Assembly (NCBI GenBank): GCA_003164135.1
Contig: PLSD01000019.1
Location: forward strand, 1-59,576
Reading direction: 5' to 3'
DNA from: Acetobacteraceae bacterium
GTDB taxonomy: Bacteria; Pseudomonadota; Alphaproteobacteria; Acetobacterales; Acetobacteraceae
DNA length: 59,576 nucleotides
Numbering within the stretch: position 1 is the stretch's first letter; every line of letters starts with the position of its first letter. The notes under the pieces were generated by a model. That model saw only the letters and a program-made list of their open reading frames with translations. It did no database searches and was not told the origin of the DNA. A program made the translations under genes and the position numbers. Positions 18,457 to 30,148 of the stretch are shown one piece after another.

Positions 18457-19973
18457 TTTGTTGTCACCATGGCCAAGGCCGTGTGGGGGGTAAGAGCGGC
18501 GAAATGCGCCTGCACCATGGCATTCACCGGCACGTCAAAAATATGGGTGAAGCTACTCGGGTAGATACCGAGCCAGAGAACCATGGCGGCAAGCGGGAGC
18601 AGCATGGCGTATTCAGCAGGCTTGAGGTCTTTGAGAGCCCCAAGCTCCGGACGTGTGATTTTATCGAACAACACGGAACGCAGAAGCACCAACATATATG
18701 CAGCCCCCAGCACCATGCCCGCGGCGCCCAGCAGCGAGACCCAGAAATTCACCTTCATGGCACCGACGATGACAAGAATTTCCCCGACAAAGCCGGAGGT
18801 GCCGGGCAGGCCCATGTTGGCCAGGGCAAATAGCATGAGCAGCGCAGCGTAGGCCGGCATGCGGGCGGCGATGCCCCCCAGGCGGGAGAGCACAAGCGTT
18901 TCACCACGGGCAAGCAGCACGCCGGTGCAGACGAACAGGCCGGCGATGACGATGCCGTGGGAGAGCATCTGGAACAGCGCACCCTCAATGCCTTCGACCG
19001 TGAAGGTGAAGACACCAATGATGATCACGCCCATATGCGCGACCGAGGAATAAGCGATCATGCGCTTCATATCCGTCTGCGCCAGGGCTACGAAGGAGAT
19101 GTAGATGACCGCGACGACGCCGAGCGTGAACATCAGCGGCTCGGCAGCCGCGGCGGCCTGCGGCAGCATCGGCACGGCAAAGCGGATGAAGCCATAAGCG
19201 CCCATTTTGGAAAGCACTGCAGCCAGCATGATGGTGCCGGGGATCGGGGCCTCACCATAGGCATCGGGCAACCAGGTGTGCAGCGGCCAAACTGCCGCTT
19301 TCACGCCGAAGGAGGCAAGAAACGCAACGAACAGCCACATCTGCGTGTGCGGCGGAATGGGAGTGTTCAGCAGGGTGACGATATTGGTTGTTCCGACATC
19401 GCGCCACAGCCAGACCAGGGCCAGCAGCATGAAAAGCGAACCGGCGAGCGTGAAAATGAAGAATTTGACGGCAGCGTAGATCCGGCGCTCCCCGCCCCAA
19501 ACGCCGATGATGAGATACATCGGGAGGAGTACAGCCTCGAAGAAAATGTAGAACAATACAAAGTCGAGGGCGCAGAACATGCCTGTCGTCAACGAGTCCA
19601 GCAGCAAGAACGCGATCATGAATTCGCGGACGCGCTTGGTGATGGACCAGCTGGAAAGGATGGCGATGGGGGTAAGAAAGAGGATAAGCAGGATGAGAAA
19701 CAGGCTGATGCCATCCACGCCCATGCGGTATTCGACATTTACGCCCGAGAGCCAGGGCGCAGCTTCGACAAATTGGAATCCTGCCTGGGATGGGTCAAAC
19801 TTGATCCAGAGATAGATGCCAAGCGCCAGCACAGCGAGGCTGGTGACGAGGGCACCAACACGGGCCTTAGCTGCGATGGCTTCTGCGTCACCTCGCAAAG
19901 TTGCTATGTAGACAACGCCCAGCAGCGGCAGAAACGTGATGAGCGAGAGGATGGGAAAACCGGCTTGGTTCAT
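18453..19973 (-). CDS. nuoM: NADH-quinone oxidoreductase subunit M
   Basis: Central antiporter-like subunit of the proton-pumping arm, 506 aa. YRMGVDGISLFLILLILFLT, FYIFFEAVLLPMYLIIGVWG (channel Glu), FGVKAAVWPLHTWLPDAYGE and MIAYSSVAHMGVIIIGVFT are all intact. The start is 2 nt from the nuoL stop and the end overlaps nuoN by 4 nt, so the three antiporter subunits L-M-N are translated as a block. Confidence 0.97.
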   Translation of the reverse strand: MNQAGFPILSLITFLPLLGVVYIATLRGDAEAIAAKARVGALVTSLAVLALGIYLWIKFDPSQAGFQFVEAAPWLSGVNVEYRMGVDGISLFLILLILFLTPIAILSSWSITKRVREFMIAFLLLDSLTTGMFCALDFVLFYIFFEAVLLPMYLIIGVWGGERRIYAAVKFFIFTLAGSLFMLLALVWLWRDVGTTNIVTLLNTPIPPHTQMWLFVAFLASFGVKAAVWPLHTWLPDAYGEAPIPGTIMLAAVLSKMGAYGFIRFAVPMLPQAAAAAEPLMFTLGVVAVIYISFVALAQTDMKRMIAYSSVAHMGVIIIGVFTFTVEGIEGALFQMLSHGIVIAGLFVCTGVLLARGETLVLSRLGGIAARMPAYAALLMLFALANMGLPGTSGFVGEILVIVGAMKVNFWVSLLGAAGMVLGAAYMLVLLRSVLFDKITRPELGALKDLKPAEYAMLLPLAAMVLWLGIYPSSFTHIFDVPVNAMVQAHFAALTPHTALAMVTTK

Positions 19974-19975
19974 GG

Positions 19976-21901
19976 TTATCGCACCCAGAGAAAGATGCTG
20001 AGGAAGCCAAGCAGGCCGATCAGCATGATGAAAGCATAGAGCGCGATCGAGCCGGTTTGTAGCCTGACCGTTTGCCTTGATGCATCCGCCGTGAGGGCGG
20101 CAAGGCCGCTGGCGGCACCGTCGATTACCTGCTCATCGCCGACGTGCCACGCAAATTTCGCGAGGCGCAAAGTGGGTTTGACGAAGATGGCATCGTATAC
20201 TTCGTCAAAATACCATTTGTTGAGAACGAAACGGTATAGCCCACCAAGGTTTTGCGAGAGGGCGGCGGGCAGAGACGGCACCAGAACGTAGAAGACGATG
20301 GCGACGAGGATGCCGGCAATGCCAACAGCGAGTGGGGCGGTGGCCACCCAGGCGGGGATGGAGTCGAGTGCTGTCATAGGTGAGTTGGCCGGGACGGCGA
20401 GGCTGGTGCCCCAGAAGTTGGCGAAGTTGGTGCCTATGAAGTTTGTGCGCAGCAGATAGCCACTGGCGAGCGCGCCAACCGCAAGCGCGACCAAAGGCAG
20501 CAACATTACCAGCGGGCTCTCATGCACATGCTCCTGCACATGCTTCGGCGCGCGCGAGGTGCCGTGGAAGGTGAGCAGGAAGAGACGTGAAATGTAGAAC
20601 GCCGTGAGGCCCGCGGTAATGATGCCACAGGCCCAACCGTAAAGGCCGACCGGTGTACCAGAGGCAAAGGCCGCTGCCAGGATGGCGTCTTTGGAGTAAT
20701 AACCGGAGAAAGGCGGGATGCCAGCGAGAGCCAGCGCGCCGAAGAGCATGACCACCCACGTGATGGGAAGTTTGCGGGCGAGACCGCCCATGAGACGTAT
20801 GTCCTGCTCGTCGGACATTGCGTGGATGACCGAGCCAGCGGCCAGGAACAACAGCGCCTTGAAGAAGGCGTGGTTGATGAGGTGGAACATGGCCACCGGA
20901 TAAGCGCCGAGGCCGGCGGCCAGGAACATGTAGCCAAGCTGCGAGCAGGTGGAATAGGCGATGATGCGCTTGATGTCGTTTTGCACGCAGCCGACGGTGC
21001 CGGCGAAGAGCGCCGTGGACGCGCCTATGATGGTAACGAATTCCATCGCCACCGGCGCCGCGTTCAGCAGCGGCGAGATACGTGCGACAAGGAATACGCC
21101 CGCCGCGACCATGGTGGCGGCATGGATGAGGGCGGAGACCGGGGTGGGGCCTTCCATCGCGTCAGCCAGCCAGGTGTGCAGGAAAAGCTGCGCGGATTTG
21201 CCCATGGCGCCGATGAACAGGAGGATGCAGATAACCTCCAGCACCGGAAACGAGGTGCCGAACAGGGTGTAGCTATCCCCAGCATGAGCCGAAACAGCGG
21301 CGAAAATCTCATCGAACGAAATGGTGTGGAACACCAGATAGCTCAGCGCGATGCCGACCGCGAAGCCAAGGTCGCCGACGCGGTTGACGATGAAAGCTTT
21401 GATGGCCGCGGCATTGGCCGCAGGACGCTCGTACCAGTAGCCAATGAGCAGATAGGAGACGAGGCCCACACCTTCCCAGCCGAAGAAAAGTTGCAGCAGG
21501 TTGTTGGCCGTGACCAGCATGAGCATGGCGAAGGTGAACAGCGAGAGGTAGGCAAAAAACCGGGGAACGGTTTTGTCATGCGCCATGTAGCCGGCGCTGT
21601 AGACATGGATGAGCATGGACACTGTGCTGACCATGGCCACCATGACCAGACTCAATGTGTCCTGCCGCAGAGTCCAGTCCGGCGTGAAGCTGCCTACGGA
21701 GATCCAGTTGGCAAGATGTAGTGGCGCGACGGGTACACCGCCTTGCACGAAGGTGACCAGCGTAGCCACGCCGGCCACGGCCGAGACGACCATGAACAGG
21801 ATGCTGGCGCCAACGGACGCACGCTTGCCGATGAACGGGCGCGCGACACCCGCGAGAACGGCGCCGATGAGGGGGGCGAAAACGGCGATTAACGTGAGCA
21901 T
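19976..21901 (-). CDS. nuoL: NADH-quinone oxidoreductase subunit L
   Basis: Distal antiporter-like subunit carrying the long amphipathic helix that runs along the membrane arm, 641 aa. DTLSLVMVAMVSTVSMLIHV, LLQLFFGWEGVGLVSYLLIG, KSAQLFLHTWLADAMEGPTP and RIIAYSTCSQLGYMFLAAGL are the conserved blocks, and a C-terminal roughly 130-residue extension provides the lateral helix. It starts 1 nt after nuoK. Confidence 0.97.
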   Translation of the reverse strand: MLTLIAVFAPLIGAVLAGVARPFIGKRASVGASILFMVVSAVAGVATLVTFVQGGVPVAPLHLANWISVGSFTPDWTLRQDTLSLVMVAMVSTVSMLIHVYSAGYMAHDKTVPRFFAYLSLFTFAMLMLVTANNLLQLFFGWEGVGLVSYLLIGYWYERPAANAAAIKAFIVNRVGDLGFAVGIALSYLVFHTISFDEIFAAVSAHAGDSYTLFGTSFPVLEVICILLFIGAMGKSAQLFLHTWLADAMEGPTPVSALIHAATMVAAGVFLVARISPLLNAAPVAMEFVTIIGASTALFAGTVGCVQNDIKRIIAYSTCSQLGYMFLAAGLGAYPVAMFHLINHAFFKALLFLAAGSVIHAMSDEQDIRLMGGLARKLPITWVVMLFGALALAGIPPFSGYYSKDAILAAAFASGTPVGLYGWACGIITAGLTAFYISRLFLLTFHGTSRAPKHVQEHVHESPLVMLLPLVALAVGALASGYLLRTNFIGTNFANFWGTSLAVPANSPMTALDSIPAWVATAPLAVGIAGILVAIVFYVLVPSLPAALSQNLGGLYRFVLNKWYFDEVYDAIFVKPTLRLAKFAWHVGDEQVIDGAASGLAALTADASRQTVRLQTGSIALYAFIMLIGLLGFLSIFLWVR

Positions 21902-21902
21902 A

Positions 21903-22211
21903 TCAACCCTTCATCAACGTCACGTCCTCGACCTCGATCGAGCCACGATTGCGGAAATAGATGACCAGGATGGCAAGGCCAATGGCGGACTCGGCGGCCG
22001 CAACCGTGAGCACGAACATGGTGAAGACCTGACCCACCATGTCATGCAGCGCGCCGGAGAATGCGACGAAGTTGATATTCGCCGCCAGTAGGATCAGCTC
22101 GATCGACATCATGATGATGATGATGTTCTTGCGGTTCATGAAAATGCCGAAGACGCCGATGACGAGCAGCAGGCCGGCGACAAACAGATAATGCGATAGC
22201 GGGATCAACAT
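21903..22211 (-). CDS. nuoK: NADH-quinone oxidoreductase subunit K
   Basis: Small three-helix subunit of the proton channel, 102 aa. [40 protein letters not shown] (the conserved membrane Glu) and [18 protein letters not shown] (second Glu) match the family exactly. Its ATG overlaps the nuoJ stop by one base (TAATG). Confidence 0.97.
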   Translation of the reverse strand: MLIPLSHYLFVAGLLLVIGVFGIFMNRKNIIIIMMSIELILLAANINFVAFSGALHDMVGQVFTMFVLTVAAAESAIGLAILVIYFRNRGSIEVEDVTLMKG

Positions 22212-22846
22212 TACAGCGTCTCCTTCTCAGGCTTGGGCATTGGGGCACCGGCACCTAGTTTCGCGGAGACCATGGTGAGCGTGTCAGCGGGGAGACGGGC
22301 ATGCTGAACAGCCAGATCCTGCCGCTTGGCGCGCTTGCGGTCACGGTGCGTCAACACAATGGCGCCGATCATGGCGACCAGGAGAATGACGCCGGCGAGT
22401 TGGAACAGCACCAGATAGTTGGTGTAGATGAGCGAACCAAGCGCTTGGGAGTTGGTGATATTATCTGGTGTCGGGAACAACCGCGCCGAGGCGGCACCGG
22501 GGGCGATGGTCGACCCGGTGACGGCCACGGCCAGTTCGACGAACAGGATGAGGGCAACCAGTGCACCGATGGGGGCGTAGCGTTGGAAGCCTTCCCGCAT
22601 GGCGGCAAAATTCACGTCCAGCATCATAACAACGAACAGGAACATGACCGCGACGGCGCCGACATAGACGATGACCAGGACCATCGCCAGAAACTCAGCC
22701 CCAGCCAGGAGAAACAGCGCGGCGGCGTTGATGAAGGCGAGGATGAGGAAAAGCACCGCATGCACGGGATTGCGGGCGCTGACCACCATCACCGCGGAAC
22801 CCAGCAGGATGAAGGAGAAGAGGTCAAAAATGAGGTTTGGGATCAT
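22211..22846 (-). CDS. nuoJ: NADH-quinone oxidoreductase subunit J
   Basis: Five-helix membrane subunit of 211 aa. [40 protein letters not shown] (the conserved pi-bulge helix) and [20 protein letters not shown] identify it. A charged, soluble-looking C-terminal tail (about 165-211) containing [11 protein letters not shown] follows the last helix. It is coupled to nuoK and begins 9 nt after nuoI. Confidence 0.96.
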   Translation of the reverse strand: MIPNLIFDLFSFILLGSAVMVVSARNPVHAVLFLILAFINAAALFLLAGAEFLAMVLVIVYVGAVAVMFLFVVMMLDVNFAAMREGFQRYAPIGALVALILFVELAVAVTGSTIAPGAASARLFPTPDNITNSQALGSLIYTNYLVLFQLAGVILLVAMIGAIVLTHRDRKRAKRQDLAVQHARLPADTLTMVSAKLGAGAPMPKPEKETL

Positions 22847-22855
22847 GGCTGGGTT

Positions 22856-23344
22856 CTACCGGTACGGCGCATCAAGTTCTAGCCGCTTGGCCAACTCCGG
22901 TTCCCACCGGTCGCCATTGTCCAGCAACTTGGCCTTATTATACAGCAGTTCTTCGCGCGTTTCGGTGGCGAACTCAAAATTCGGCCCCTCGACAATGGCA
23001 TCGACCGGGCAAGCTTCCTCGCACAGGCCGCAGTAGATGCATTTGGTCATGTCGATATCGTAGCGCGTGGTGCGGCGGGAACCGTCGTCACGCGGAGCGG
23101 CTTCAATGGTGATGGCCTGCGCAGGACAGACAGCCTCGCACAGCTTGCAGGCGATGCAGCGTTCCTCACCGTTCGGGTAGCGGCGGAGCGCGTGCTCGCC
23201 CTTGAAGCGCGGGCTGATCGGGTTTTTCTCGAACGGGTAATTGATAGTGGCTTTGGGTTTGAAGAAATACCGCAAAGTCAGCGCCAGGCCGCAGAGGATC
23301 TCCCACAGCACCAGCCCCCACGCCATTCTGCCTAAACGTGTCAT
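22856..23344 (-). CDS. nuoI: NADH-quinone oxidoreductase subunit I
   Basis: Peripheral-arm 8Fe ferredoxin subunit holding clusters N6a and N6b, 162 aa. The two 4Fe-4S motifs are [16 protein letters not shown] and [16 protein letters not shown]. The N-terminal hydrophobic segment (about 8-28) packs against NuoH, and [12 protein letters not shown] leads into the first cluster. The spacing is ordinary, 9 nt from both neighbours. Confidence 0.97.
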   Translation of the reverse strand: MTRLGRMAWGLVLWEILCGLALTLRYFFKPKATINYPFEKNPISPRFKGEHALRRYPNGEERCIACKLCEAVCPAQAITIEAAPRDDGSRRTTRYDIDMTKCIYCGLCEEACPVDAIVEGPNFEFATETREELLYNKAKLLDNGDRWEPELAKRLELDAPYR

Positions 23345-23353
23345 TTACAAACC

Positions 23354-24367
23354 TCAAGCATGGGGGAGCAGTCCGAAAATTTCCAGGAAGCTCGCGGTGA
23401 GTACCAGCCAGATGAGCGAAATGGGAAGAAACACCTTCCACCCCAGGGACATGATCTGGTCGTAACGGAAACGCGGCAGCGTCGCGCGCACCCAGACGAA
23501 AACGAATAGGCAGACCAGGATTTTCAGCAGGAACCAGAACACGCCGGGAATGAGCGTGAATGGCATGAAGGGCATGGGCGAGAGCCAGCCGCCCAGAAAC
23601 AGCGTGGTCGTCATGGCGCTGATCAGGATCATGTTCGCGTATTCACCTAGGAAGAACAGCGCGAAGGCCATGGCGCTGTATTCGACGAAGAAGCCGGCGA
23701 CGATTTCGGTATCACCTTCCGCGAGGTCAAACGGCGCGCGATTGGTTTCCGCGAGGCCCGAGATGAAGAAGATGATGAACAATGGGAACAGCGGGATGGC
23801 GAACCAGATATGGCGCTGGGCCAAAACGATGTCGTTGAGGTTGAGGCTGCCGACGCAGATGAGCACCGTGACGATGACGAAACCCATTGAGACTTCGTAG
23901 GAAACCATCTGCGCGGCGCTGCGCAGGGCGCCGAGGAAGGCATATTTGGAGTTACTTGCCCAGCCGGCGATGATGATGCCATAGACGCCCAGCGAGGAGA
24001 TCGCGAACAGGTAGAGGATGCCGACATTGATGTTGGCAACTGCCCAGTGATTGTTCACCGGGATCACGGCCCAGGCGACGATCGCCAAACCGAAAGTGAT
24101 CATCGGCGCGATGGTGAACAACACTTTGTCAGAGCCAGTCGGGAAAATGGTTTCCTTGAACAGCATTTTGATGGCATCGGCGAAGGGTTGCCAGAGGCCG
24201 AAGGGGCCGACGACATTGGGGCCTTTGCGCAACTGAATGGCGCCCATCACCTTACGCTCAAACCAGGTGAGGTAAGCGACGCCAAGCAGCAGCGGCACGA
24301 CGATGGCCAGCGACTCAAGGAGTGTGAGGATGACGATGCCGATGTCGGTTTGAAAAAAGGCGATCAT
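23354..24367 (-). CDS. nuoH: NADH-quinone oxidoreductase subunit H
   Basis: Membrane subunit forming the quinone chamber and linking the peripheral and membrane arms, 337 aa with eight or nine helices. [60 protein letters not shown] (the acidic E-channel loop) and [17 protein letters not shown] are all conserved. Its start overlaps the nuoG stop by 4 nt. Confidence 0.97.
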   Translation of the reverse strand: MIAFFQTDIGIVILTLLESLAIVVPLLLGVAYLTWFERKVMGAIQLRKGPNVVGPFGLWQPFADAIKMLFKETIFPTGSDKVLFTIAPMITFGLAIVAWAVIPVNNHWAVANINVGILYLFAISSLGVYGIIIAGWASNSKYAFLGALRSAAQMVSYEVSMGFVIVTVLICVGSLNLNDIVLAQRHIWFAIPLFPLFIIFFISGLAETNRAPFDLAEGDTEIVAGFFVEYSAMAFALFFLGEYANMILISAMTTTLFLGGWLSPMPFMPFTLIPGVFWFLLKILVCLFVFVWVRATLPRFRYDQIMSLGWKVFLPISLIWLVLTASFLEIFGLLPHA

Positions 24368-26421
24368 TCCGCGGCCTCCGCCAGCGCAGGGTAATGGGCG
24401 GCGACGCAGGCGGCCATGGTGGGGCTGGCACGGCTGATCGGGTCGGTCTGGTAGTAGTTTGCAAGCACCGGCTGAAACGGTGCAGTGCTGACTGCGGCGG
24501 GGTCACCGGCCGGGGCCGTGAGATTGGTGCCCGCAAGACGGCGCAGATCGCCGGTTAGCGCAAAGGTTGGGTAGCCTTGCGCCAGATGCGCGCGAAGTTC
24601 GGGTAACGTATCGTAGGGGAGCGCATGGCCGAGATAGGCACTGATGGCGCGCAGGATGCGCCAATCTTCACGCGCATCGCCGGGTGGTTTGACGGCAAGG
24701 AAGCCCTGTTGCACGCGGCCCTCGGTGTTGACGTAAGTGCCGTCTTTTTCAGTGTAGGCGGCGCCGGGGAGGATGACGTCCGCACGGGCGGCGCCGGCAT
24801 CGCCATGATGACCCTGGTAGACCACGAAGGTGTCAGCGCCGATGGTGTTCGTGTCCAGCGTATCCGCGCCGAGCAGCCAGAGGATGTCTACGCCGCCGCC
24901 GAGCATCTGATTGGTGGATTTACCGCCGGGGCCGGGGAGGAAGCCGATATCCAGGGCGCCGGTACGTGCCGCAGCGTGATGCAGCACGTTGAAGCCATGC
25001 CAGTCGTCGTTCAGCATGTTGAACTGCGCAGCCAATTTCCAGGCAGCGGCGTGGATGGCCGCACCATCCGGCCGCGCCAGAGCTCCGGCGCCGAGGATGA
25101 GCATTGGTTTTTTCGCAGCCTTGAGAACTTCCGCGAAGGGATGCGCGCCATCGAGCAAGGAGGCTATGGCATCCGGGCCAGCACCGATCTGGGTGGTGGC
25201 GTAGGTAAGGTCGTGTGGGACGCCGATAAGGCCAACCTGAAAACTACCGGCGAGCCAGCGTTTGCGGATGCGCGCGTTGAGTACCGGGGCTTCGTGGCGT
25301 GGATTGCTGGCGATGATGAGCAGTGCGTCCGCTTCTTCGATACCGGCGATGCTGGTGTTGAAGATATAAAAGCCGCGCTGCGAGGCGTCGAACACCGCCC
25401 CGTCCGGGCGGCAGTCAATGTTCGGTGAGCCCAGCGCCGTGAACATTTCCTTGCAGGCCAACAGACTCTCAACATCGGCGAGATCACCCGCGATGGCGCC
25501 AATGCGATCCGGCGCGGTGGATTTCACTTTGTTTGCAATGGCGGCGAAGGCTTCTTCCCAGCTCGCGGCGCGGAGTTTGCCGTTTTCACGCAGCCAGGGG
25601 CGATCCAGCCGGCGGCGCTTCAGGCCATCGACCGAGAAACGGGATTTGTCACCGAGCCATTCCTCGTTCACGTCATCGTTGAGGCGCGGCAGGATGCGCA
25701 GCACTTCGGCCCCTCGGGCGTCGATGCGGATGTTGGCGCCAACAGCGTCCAGCACGTCCACACTATCGGTTTTGCGCAGTTCCCACGAGCGGGCGGTATA
25801 GGCATAAGGTTTTGAGGTAAGCGCTCCCACCGGGCAAAGGTCGATAAGATTGCCAGACAATTCGGAGCTCAGTGCTTTTTCGACATAGGTGCCGACCTGC
25901 ATGCTCTCGCCACGCATCGTGGCGCCGAGTTCCGGCACGCCGGCTATCTCTGTCGAGAAACGGATGCAGCGCGTGCAGTGAATGCAGCGCGTCATGGTGG
26001 TTTTAACGAGCGGTCCCCAATCGAGCTGAGCGACGGCGCGCTTGCCTTCATCATAGCGCGAGGTGTCGCGGCCATAGCTGACTGCTTCGTCCTGCAAATC
26101 GCACTCACCGCCCTGGTCGCAGATCGGGCAATCCAACGGGTGGTTGATGAGCAGAAATTCCATCACGCCACGGCGGGATTTACGCACGTTCTCGGTGTCG
26201 GTGAAGATGACCATGCCGTCGGCCACCGGCTGGGCGCAGGAGGCGACGGGCTTGGGAATTTTTTCGATCTCAACCAGGCACATGCGGCAATTGCCGGCGA
26301 CCGAGAGACGCTCGTGGTAGCAGAAGCGCGGGATTTCCTTGCCTGCGGCTTCCGCCGCCTGCAAGACCGAGGAACCGTTTGCGATTTCGACTTCAATGCC
26401 GTCGACGGTGACTTTTGCCAT
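24364..26421 (-). CDS. nuoG: NADH-quinone oxidoreductase subunit G
   Basis: Large peripheral subunit of 685 aa carrying clusters N1b, N5 and N4. The 2Fe-2S region has [19 protein letters not shown] with CAQPV. The His/Cys ligand region is [17 protein letters not shown], and [16 protein letters not shown] supplies the next 4Fe-4S set. The following roughly 450 aa are a molybdopterin-oxidoreductase-like fold that no longer binds the cofactor. The length matches the alphaproteobacterial/mitochondrial type. It is 3 nt from nuoF and overlaps nuoH. Confidence 0.96.
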   Translation of the reverse strand: MAKVTVDGIEVEIANGSSVLQAAEAAGKEIPRFCYHERLSVAGNCRMCLVEIEKIPKPVASCAQPVADGMVIFTDTENVRKSRRGVMEFLLINHPLDCPICDQGGECDLQDEAVSYGRDTSRYDEGKRAVAQLDWGPLVKTTMTRCIHCTRCIRFSTEIAGVPELGATMRGESMQVGTYVEKALSSELSGNLIDLCPVGALTSKPYAYTARSWELRKTDSVDVLDAVGANIRIDARGAEVLRILPRLNDDVNEEWLGDKSRFSVDGLKRRRLDRPWLRENGKLRAASWEEAFAAIANKVKSTAPDRIGAIAGDLADVESLLACKEMFTALGSPNIDCRPDGAVFDASQRGFYIFNTSIAGIEEADALLIIASNPRHEAPVLNARIRKRWLAGSFQVGLIGVPHDLTYATTQIGAGPDAIASLLDGAHPFAEVLKAAKKPMLILGAGALARPDGAAIHAAAWKLAAQFNMLNDDWHGFNVLHHAAARTGALDIGFLPGPGGKSTNQMLGGGVDILWLLGADTLDTNTIGADTFVVYQGHHGDAGAARADVILPGAAYTEKDGTYVNTEGRVQQGFLAVKPPGDAREDWRILRAISAYLGHALPYDTLPELRAHLAQGYPTFALTGDLRRLAGTNLTAPAGDPAAVSTAPFQPVLANYYQTDPISRASPTMAACVAAHYPALAEAAE

Positions 26422-26424
26422 GGT

Positions 26425-27720
26425 TTACTCCGCCGCCTGGGCGAGTGGTTGGGGCGGCTGATAGTCGGTTGCCCGTTGTTCGACCAGCGGGCGGAAGGCG
26501 CGCATCAGGCCCTGGATCGGCCAGGCCGAGGCTTCGCCAAAGGCGCAGATGGTATGGCCCGCGACCTGCGTGGTGACCTGCTCCATCAGCGCGATATCAG
26601 CCATCGACGCTTTGCCCTGCACAATGCGATCCATCATGCGCATCATCCAACCCGTGCCTTCACGGCAGGGCGTGCACTGGCCGCAGCTCTCGTGCTTGAA
26701 GAATTTGGACAGGCGCCAGATGGCTTTGATGACGTCAGCCGACTTGTCCATGACAATGACGGCACCGGAACCGAGCCCGCTCTTCACCGCCGCGAGCGAG
26801 TCGAAATCCATCAGCTGGGTTTCACACATTTCCTTGTTCAGGATCGGCATGGATGCGCCACCAGGGATGACGGCTTGCAGATTGTCCCAACCACCACGTA
26901 CGCCACCGGCATGTTTCTCGAGCAGATCCTTTAGCGGAGTGCCGAGTTCTTCCTCGACATTACAGGGACGGTTGACGTGGCCGGAGATACAGAAAATTTT
27001 CGTGCCAGAATTTTTCGGCCGGCCGAGGGCCGCAAACCACGGTGCGCCACGGCGCAGAATGGTCGGGACACCGGCGATGGATTCGACATTGTTCACCGTG
27101 GTCGGGCAACCATAGAGGCCCATGGCGGCGGGAAATGGCGGCTTCATCCGCGGCATCCCTTTTTTGCCTTCGAGGCTCTCCAACAATGCCGACTCTTCGC
27201 CGCAGATGTAAGCGCCCGCACCGCGATGTAGGACGAGGTCGAAATCCCAGCCGGAGCCAGCTGCATTTTTTCCAAGCAGCCCAGCCTCGTAAGCTTCGTC
27301 AATGGCGGCTTGCAGGCGCGCGGCCTCGTTATAATATTCGCCACGAATATAGATGAAGCCGGTATTGGCACCCATGGCAAAGCCCGCGATGAGGCTGCCC
27401 TCGATCAGCTTATGCGGCTCGTTCCGAATGATATCGCGGTCTTTGCAGGTACCGGGCTCACTCTCATCGGCGTTGACTACCAAGTAAGACGGCCGGCCGT
27501 CACTCTGTTTGGGCATGAAGGACCACTTCAGCCCAGTGGGGAATCCAGCGCCACCGCGTCCACGTAGACCGGAGGATTTAACCTCTTCGACGATGGCGTC
27601 ACGGCCACGGGCGAGAATGTCGGAGGTACCGCTCCAGTCACCACGCGCACGCGCGCCAGCGAGATGCCAGTCTTGCTGGCCGTAGAGATTTTGATAGATC
27701 CTGTCAGCGTCGTTCAGCAC
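26425..27720 (-). CDS. nuoF: NADH-quinone oxidoreductase subunit F
   Basis: NADH-oxidising flavoprotein subunit with FMN and cluster N3, 431 aa. [20 protein letters not shown] is the Gly-rich NADH site, [19 protein letters not shown] the FMN site, [19 protein letters not shown] another NADH/FMN segment and [15 protein letters not shown] the cysteine ligands of N3. It follows nuoE by 3 nt. Confidence 0.97.
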   Translation of the reverse strand: MLNDADRIYQNLYGQQDWHLAGARARGDWSGTSDILARGRDAIVEEVKSSGLRGRGGAGFPTGLKWSFMPKQSDGRPSYLVVNADESEPGTCKDRDIIRNEPHKLIEGSLIAGFAMGANTGFIYIRGEYYNEAARLQAAIDEAYEAGLLGKNAAGSGWDFDLVLHRGAGAYICGEESALLESLEGKKGMPRMKPPFPAAMGLYGCPTTVNNVESIAGVPTILRRGAPWFAALGRPKNSGTKIFCISGHVNRPCNVEEELGTPLKDLLEKHAGGVRGGWDNLQAVIPGGASMPILNKEMCETQLMDFDSLAAVKSGLGSGAVIVMDKSADVIKAIWRLSKFFKHESCGQCTPCREGTGWMMRMMDRIVQGKASMADIALMEQVTTQVAGHTICAFGEASAWPIQGLMRAFRPLVEQRATDYQPPQPLAQAAE

Positions 27721-27723
27721 GTT

Positions 27724-28347
27724 TCACTCCGCCGGACTGGTGTTGTTCAGCAAGGCTGTCTGGTGACTTACCGGCGCCGAAGCCTGACGGCCAATGCTGG
27801 AGCCCGCAGGCGGCAACGGGGCGCCCGCCTTGAGATTCGTCAACAAATTCTCCGTCCGCGTGGCGTCCAGATCTTCGTAATAATCATCGTTAATTTGCAG
27901 AATGGGGGCATTCACGCAGCCGCCAAGACATTCCACTTCTGTCATGGTGAACAAGCCATCCGCGCTCGTCTGGCCAAAATCAGCAATACCAGAAATTTTT
28001 TTACAAGACGCAACGATATCGTCCGAGCCACGCAACCAACAGGGCGTGGTGGTACAAACCTGCAGATGAAATTTACCAACCGGCTTAGTGTTGTACATAA
28101 AGTAGAACGTTGCCATTTCGTATACACGGACAGCAGCCATGCCAAGACGCTGGGCAATGACATCCATCGCGATGCGCGGTACCCAGGCTGAACCCGTCTG
28201 GCGCCCCATTTGCCGTTGCGCAATGTCCAGCAACGCCATAACCGCACTCGCTTGCTTACCTGCGGGGTAATTTGCAATCGCCTTGGTGACAGCCACCTGG
28301 GCAATGTCATCAAACACGAAATCTGTTGGATCTATCTGTGTATTCAC
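27724..28347 (-). CDS. nuoE: NADH-quinone oxidoreductase subunit E
   Basis: 2Fe-2S subunit carrying cluster N1a, 207 aa. The thioredoxin-like ferredoxin domain has [14 protein letters not shown] and [17 protein letters not shown], giving the four cysteine ligands (CxxxxC and CxxxC). A C-terminal tail of about 40 residues is Ala/Pro-rich and outside the fold. The start overlaps the nuoD stop (ATGA). Confidence 0.96.
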   Translation of the reverse strand: MNTQIDPTDFVFDDIAQVAVTKAIANYPAGKQASAVMALLDIAQRQMGRQTGSAWVPRIAMDVIAQRLGMAAVRVYEMATFYFMYNTKPVGKFHLQVCTTTPCWLRGSDDIVASCKKISGIADFGQTSADGLFTMTEVECLGGCVNAPILQINDDYYEDLDATRTENLLTNLKAGAPLPPAGSSIGRQASAPVSHQTALLNNTSPAE

Positions 28348-29546
28348 CGGTCGATCTCACCAAAAACGATATCAAGGGAGCCAATAATCGCAACCGTATC
28401 GGCCAGCATGTGGCCCTTTGCAAGGGCCTCGATCGCCTGCAGATGCGCGAATCCGGTTGAACGGATTTTGCAACGGTACGGGCGGTTCGTTCCGTCCGCG
28501 ACGAGGTACACACCAAACTCACCCTTTGGCGCCTCGACCACTGTGTAGGTGGCGCCAGCGGGGACATGGTAGCCTTCGGTATAAAGCTTGAAGTGATGGA
28601 TTAACGCTTCCATCGACTGCTTCATCGCTGCGCGGGTAGGCGGAGCGATTTTATGGTCCTGAACTTTGATTGGCCCTGGCTGCATTTTTTGCAGACATTG
28701 CTTCACAATTTTTACGCTCTCGCGCATCTCGGCAATGCGAACGAGATAGCGGTCGTAACAATCCCCGTGCCGGCCGACCGGAATTTCAAACTCGACGTCG
28801 CTGTATTTATCATACGGCTGGGAGCGGCGCAGATCCCAGGCAACGCCGGACGCGCGCAAGCACGGGCCGGAGAATCCCCAGGCCAATGCATTTTCAGCAG
28901 AGATCGTACCGATGTCGACGGTGCGTTGTTTCCAGATGCGGTTGCCCGTGAGCAGGGCTTCGACATCGTCAATAAATTTCGGGAAGGTCTCGGCCCAGGC
29001 CGCAATGTCATCGGCCAGACCGGCGGGAAGATCTTTCGCGACACCGCCGGGACGAAAATAGTTGGAATGAAAGCGCGCGCCGGAAACCGCTTCGTGAAAC
29101 TCCAGCAGCTTTTCGCGTTCCACATAGCCCCACAGGCCGGGGGTGAGCGCGCCGCAGTCCAGCGCGAAGCTGGAAACACTGAGGAGATGGTTGAGCACCC
29201 GGGTAATTTCCGCGAACATCACGCGTATCCATTGCGCGCGATCCGGTGCGGTAATGCCCAGCAGTTTTTCGGTGGCCAGGGCGAATGCGTGTTCGCAGGC
29301 CATCGGCGAGACGTAGTCCAGACGGTCGAAATACGGGACCGCCTGCAGGTAGCTCTTATATTCAATCAGCTTTTCGGTGCCGCGATGCAGCAGGCCGATA
29401 TGCGGGTCAGCACGCTCGATAACCTCGCCATCCATCTCCAGGATAAGGCGCAACACGCCATGCGCGGCCGGATGCTGCGGGCCGAAGTTGATGGTGTGGT
29501 TGTCGATTTCTATCGTCTTAGCCGTGCGGGTTGTGAGTTCGCTCAT
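28344..29546 (-). CDS. nuoD: NADH-quinone oxidoreductase subunit D
   Basis: 49-kDa-type subunit lining the quinone-binding pocket, 400 aa. [20 protein letters not shown] carries the conserved His of the quinone site, then [20 protein letters not shown] and [39 protein letters not shown] and [20 protein letters not shown] close the protein. NuoC and NuoD are separate here, not fused as in enterobacteria. It overlaps nuoC and nuoE by ATGA. Confidence 0.97.
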   Translation of the reverse strand: MSELTTRTAKTIEIDNHTINFGPQHPAAHGVLRLILEMDGEVIERADPHIGLLHRGTEKLIEYKSYLQAVPYFDRLDYVSPMACEHAFALATEKLLGITAPDRAQWIRVMFAEITRVLNHLLSVSSFALDCGALTPGLWGYVEREKLLEFHEAVSGARFHSNYFRPGGVAKDLPAGLADDIAAWAETFPKFIDDVEALLTGNRIWKQRTVDIGTISAENALAWGFSGPCLRASGVAWDLRRSQPYDKYSDVEFEIPVGRHGDCYDRYLVRIAEMRESVKIVKQCLQKMQPGPIKVQDHKIAPPTRAAMKQSMEALIHHFKLYTEGYHVPAGATYTVVEAPKGEFGVYLVADGTNRPYRCKIRSTGFAHLQAIEALAKGHMLADTVAIIGSLDIVFGEIDR

Positions 29547-30148
29547 ATGCGCTCTCCGCGCGCTTTTTCATCGCCTGGCAAGGTGGTCATACCTTCCCAG
29601 GGTGAAAGAAAATCAAAATTGCGGAATTCCTGTGTGAGTTTCACCTTGTCGTAGACCACGGCGTTCTGCTCGGCATCGTAGTGGACTTCGACGTAGCCGG
29701 TGACCGGAAAATCCTTGCGCAGCGGATGCCCCTCGAATCCGTAATCTGTGACGATCCGGCGATGGTCCGCCAGCCCTTCAAAGGTAATGCCGAAAAGATC
29801 CCAAACCTCTCTCTCCCACCAGGTGGCGCTCGGCCAAAGGGAGGACACGGAGGTCACCGGGGTCGATTCGCCGGCCTGCAACACAACACGCACCCGCTCG
29901 TTACGAGTGACCGAAAGCAGGTTGTAGACGACATCGAAGCGGGCGGCGCGCTCGAGGAAATCCACGCCGCAGATGTCCATGACCTGAGCAAAGGCGAACT
30001 CATCCCGCAAACGGGTAAACAAAGCATGGGCGTCGGCGCGCGCTACCTCTACCACCAGCTCACCCAGCTCACGCCGAGCTACCGTTACACCAGGCAACGC
30101 CGCGATGGCGTTCAACACGGTATCCGCCTCGATTGTTTCGTCAGCCAC
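29543..30148 (-). CDS. nuoC: NADH-quinone oxidoreductase subunit C
   Basis: 30-kDa-type peripheral subunit of 201 aa. [20 protein letters not shown] and [20 protein letters not shown] are the family signature. I place the start at the GTG at 30148 (product beginning [10 protein letters not shown]), which overlaps the nuoB stop by 8 nt. The open frame continues upstream to 30307 inside nuoB, but that extension shows no family similarity. Confidence 0.95.
   Translation of the reverse strand: MADETIEADTVLNAIAALPGVTVARRELGELVVEVARADAHALFTRLRDEFAFAQVMDICGVDFLERAARFDVVYNLLSVTRNERVRVVLQAGESTPVTSVSSLWPSATWWEREVWDLFGITFEGLADHRRIVTDYGFEGHPLRKDFPVTGYVEVHYDAEQNAVVYDKVKLTQEFRNFDFLSPWEGMTTLPGDEKARGERI

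Noticed and set aside
18957..20039. Long plus-strand frames over nuoM, nuoL, nuoG and nuoD (for example 360 and 333 codons)
   Set aside because: Antisense shadows of well-conserved nuo genes. Their translations are charged and low in hydrophobic pattern.
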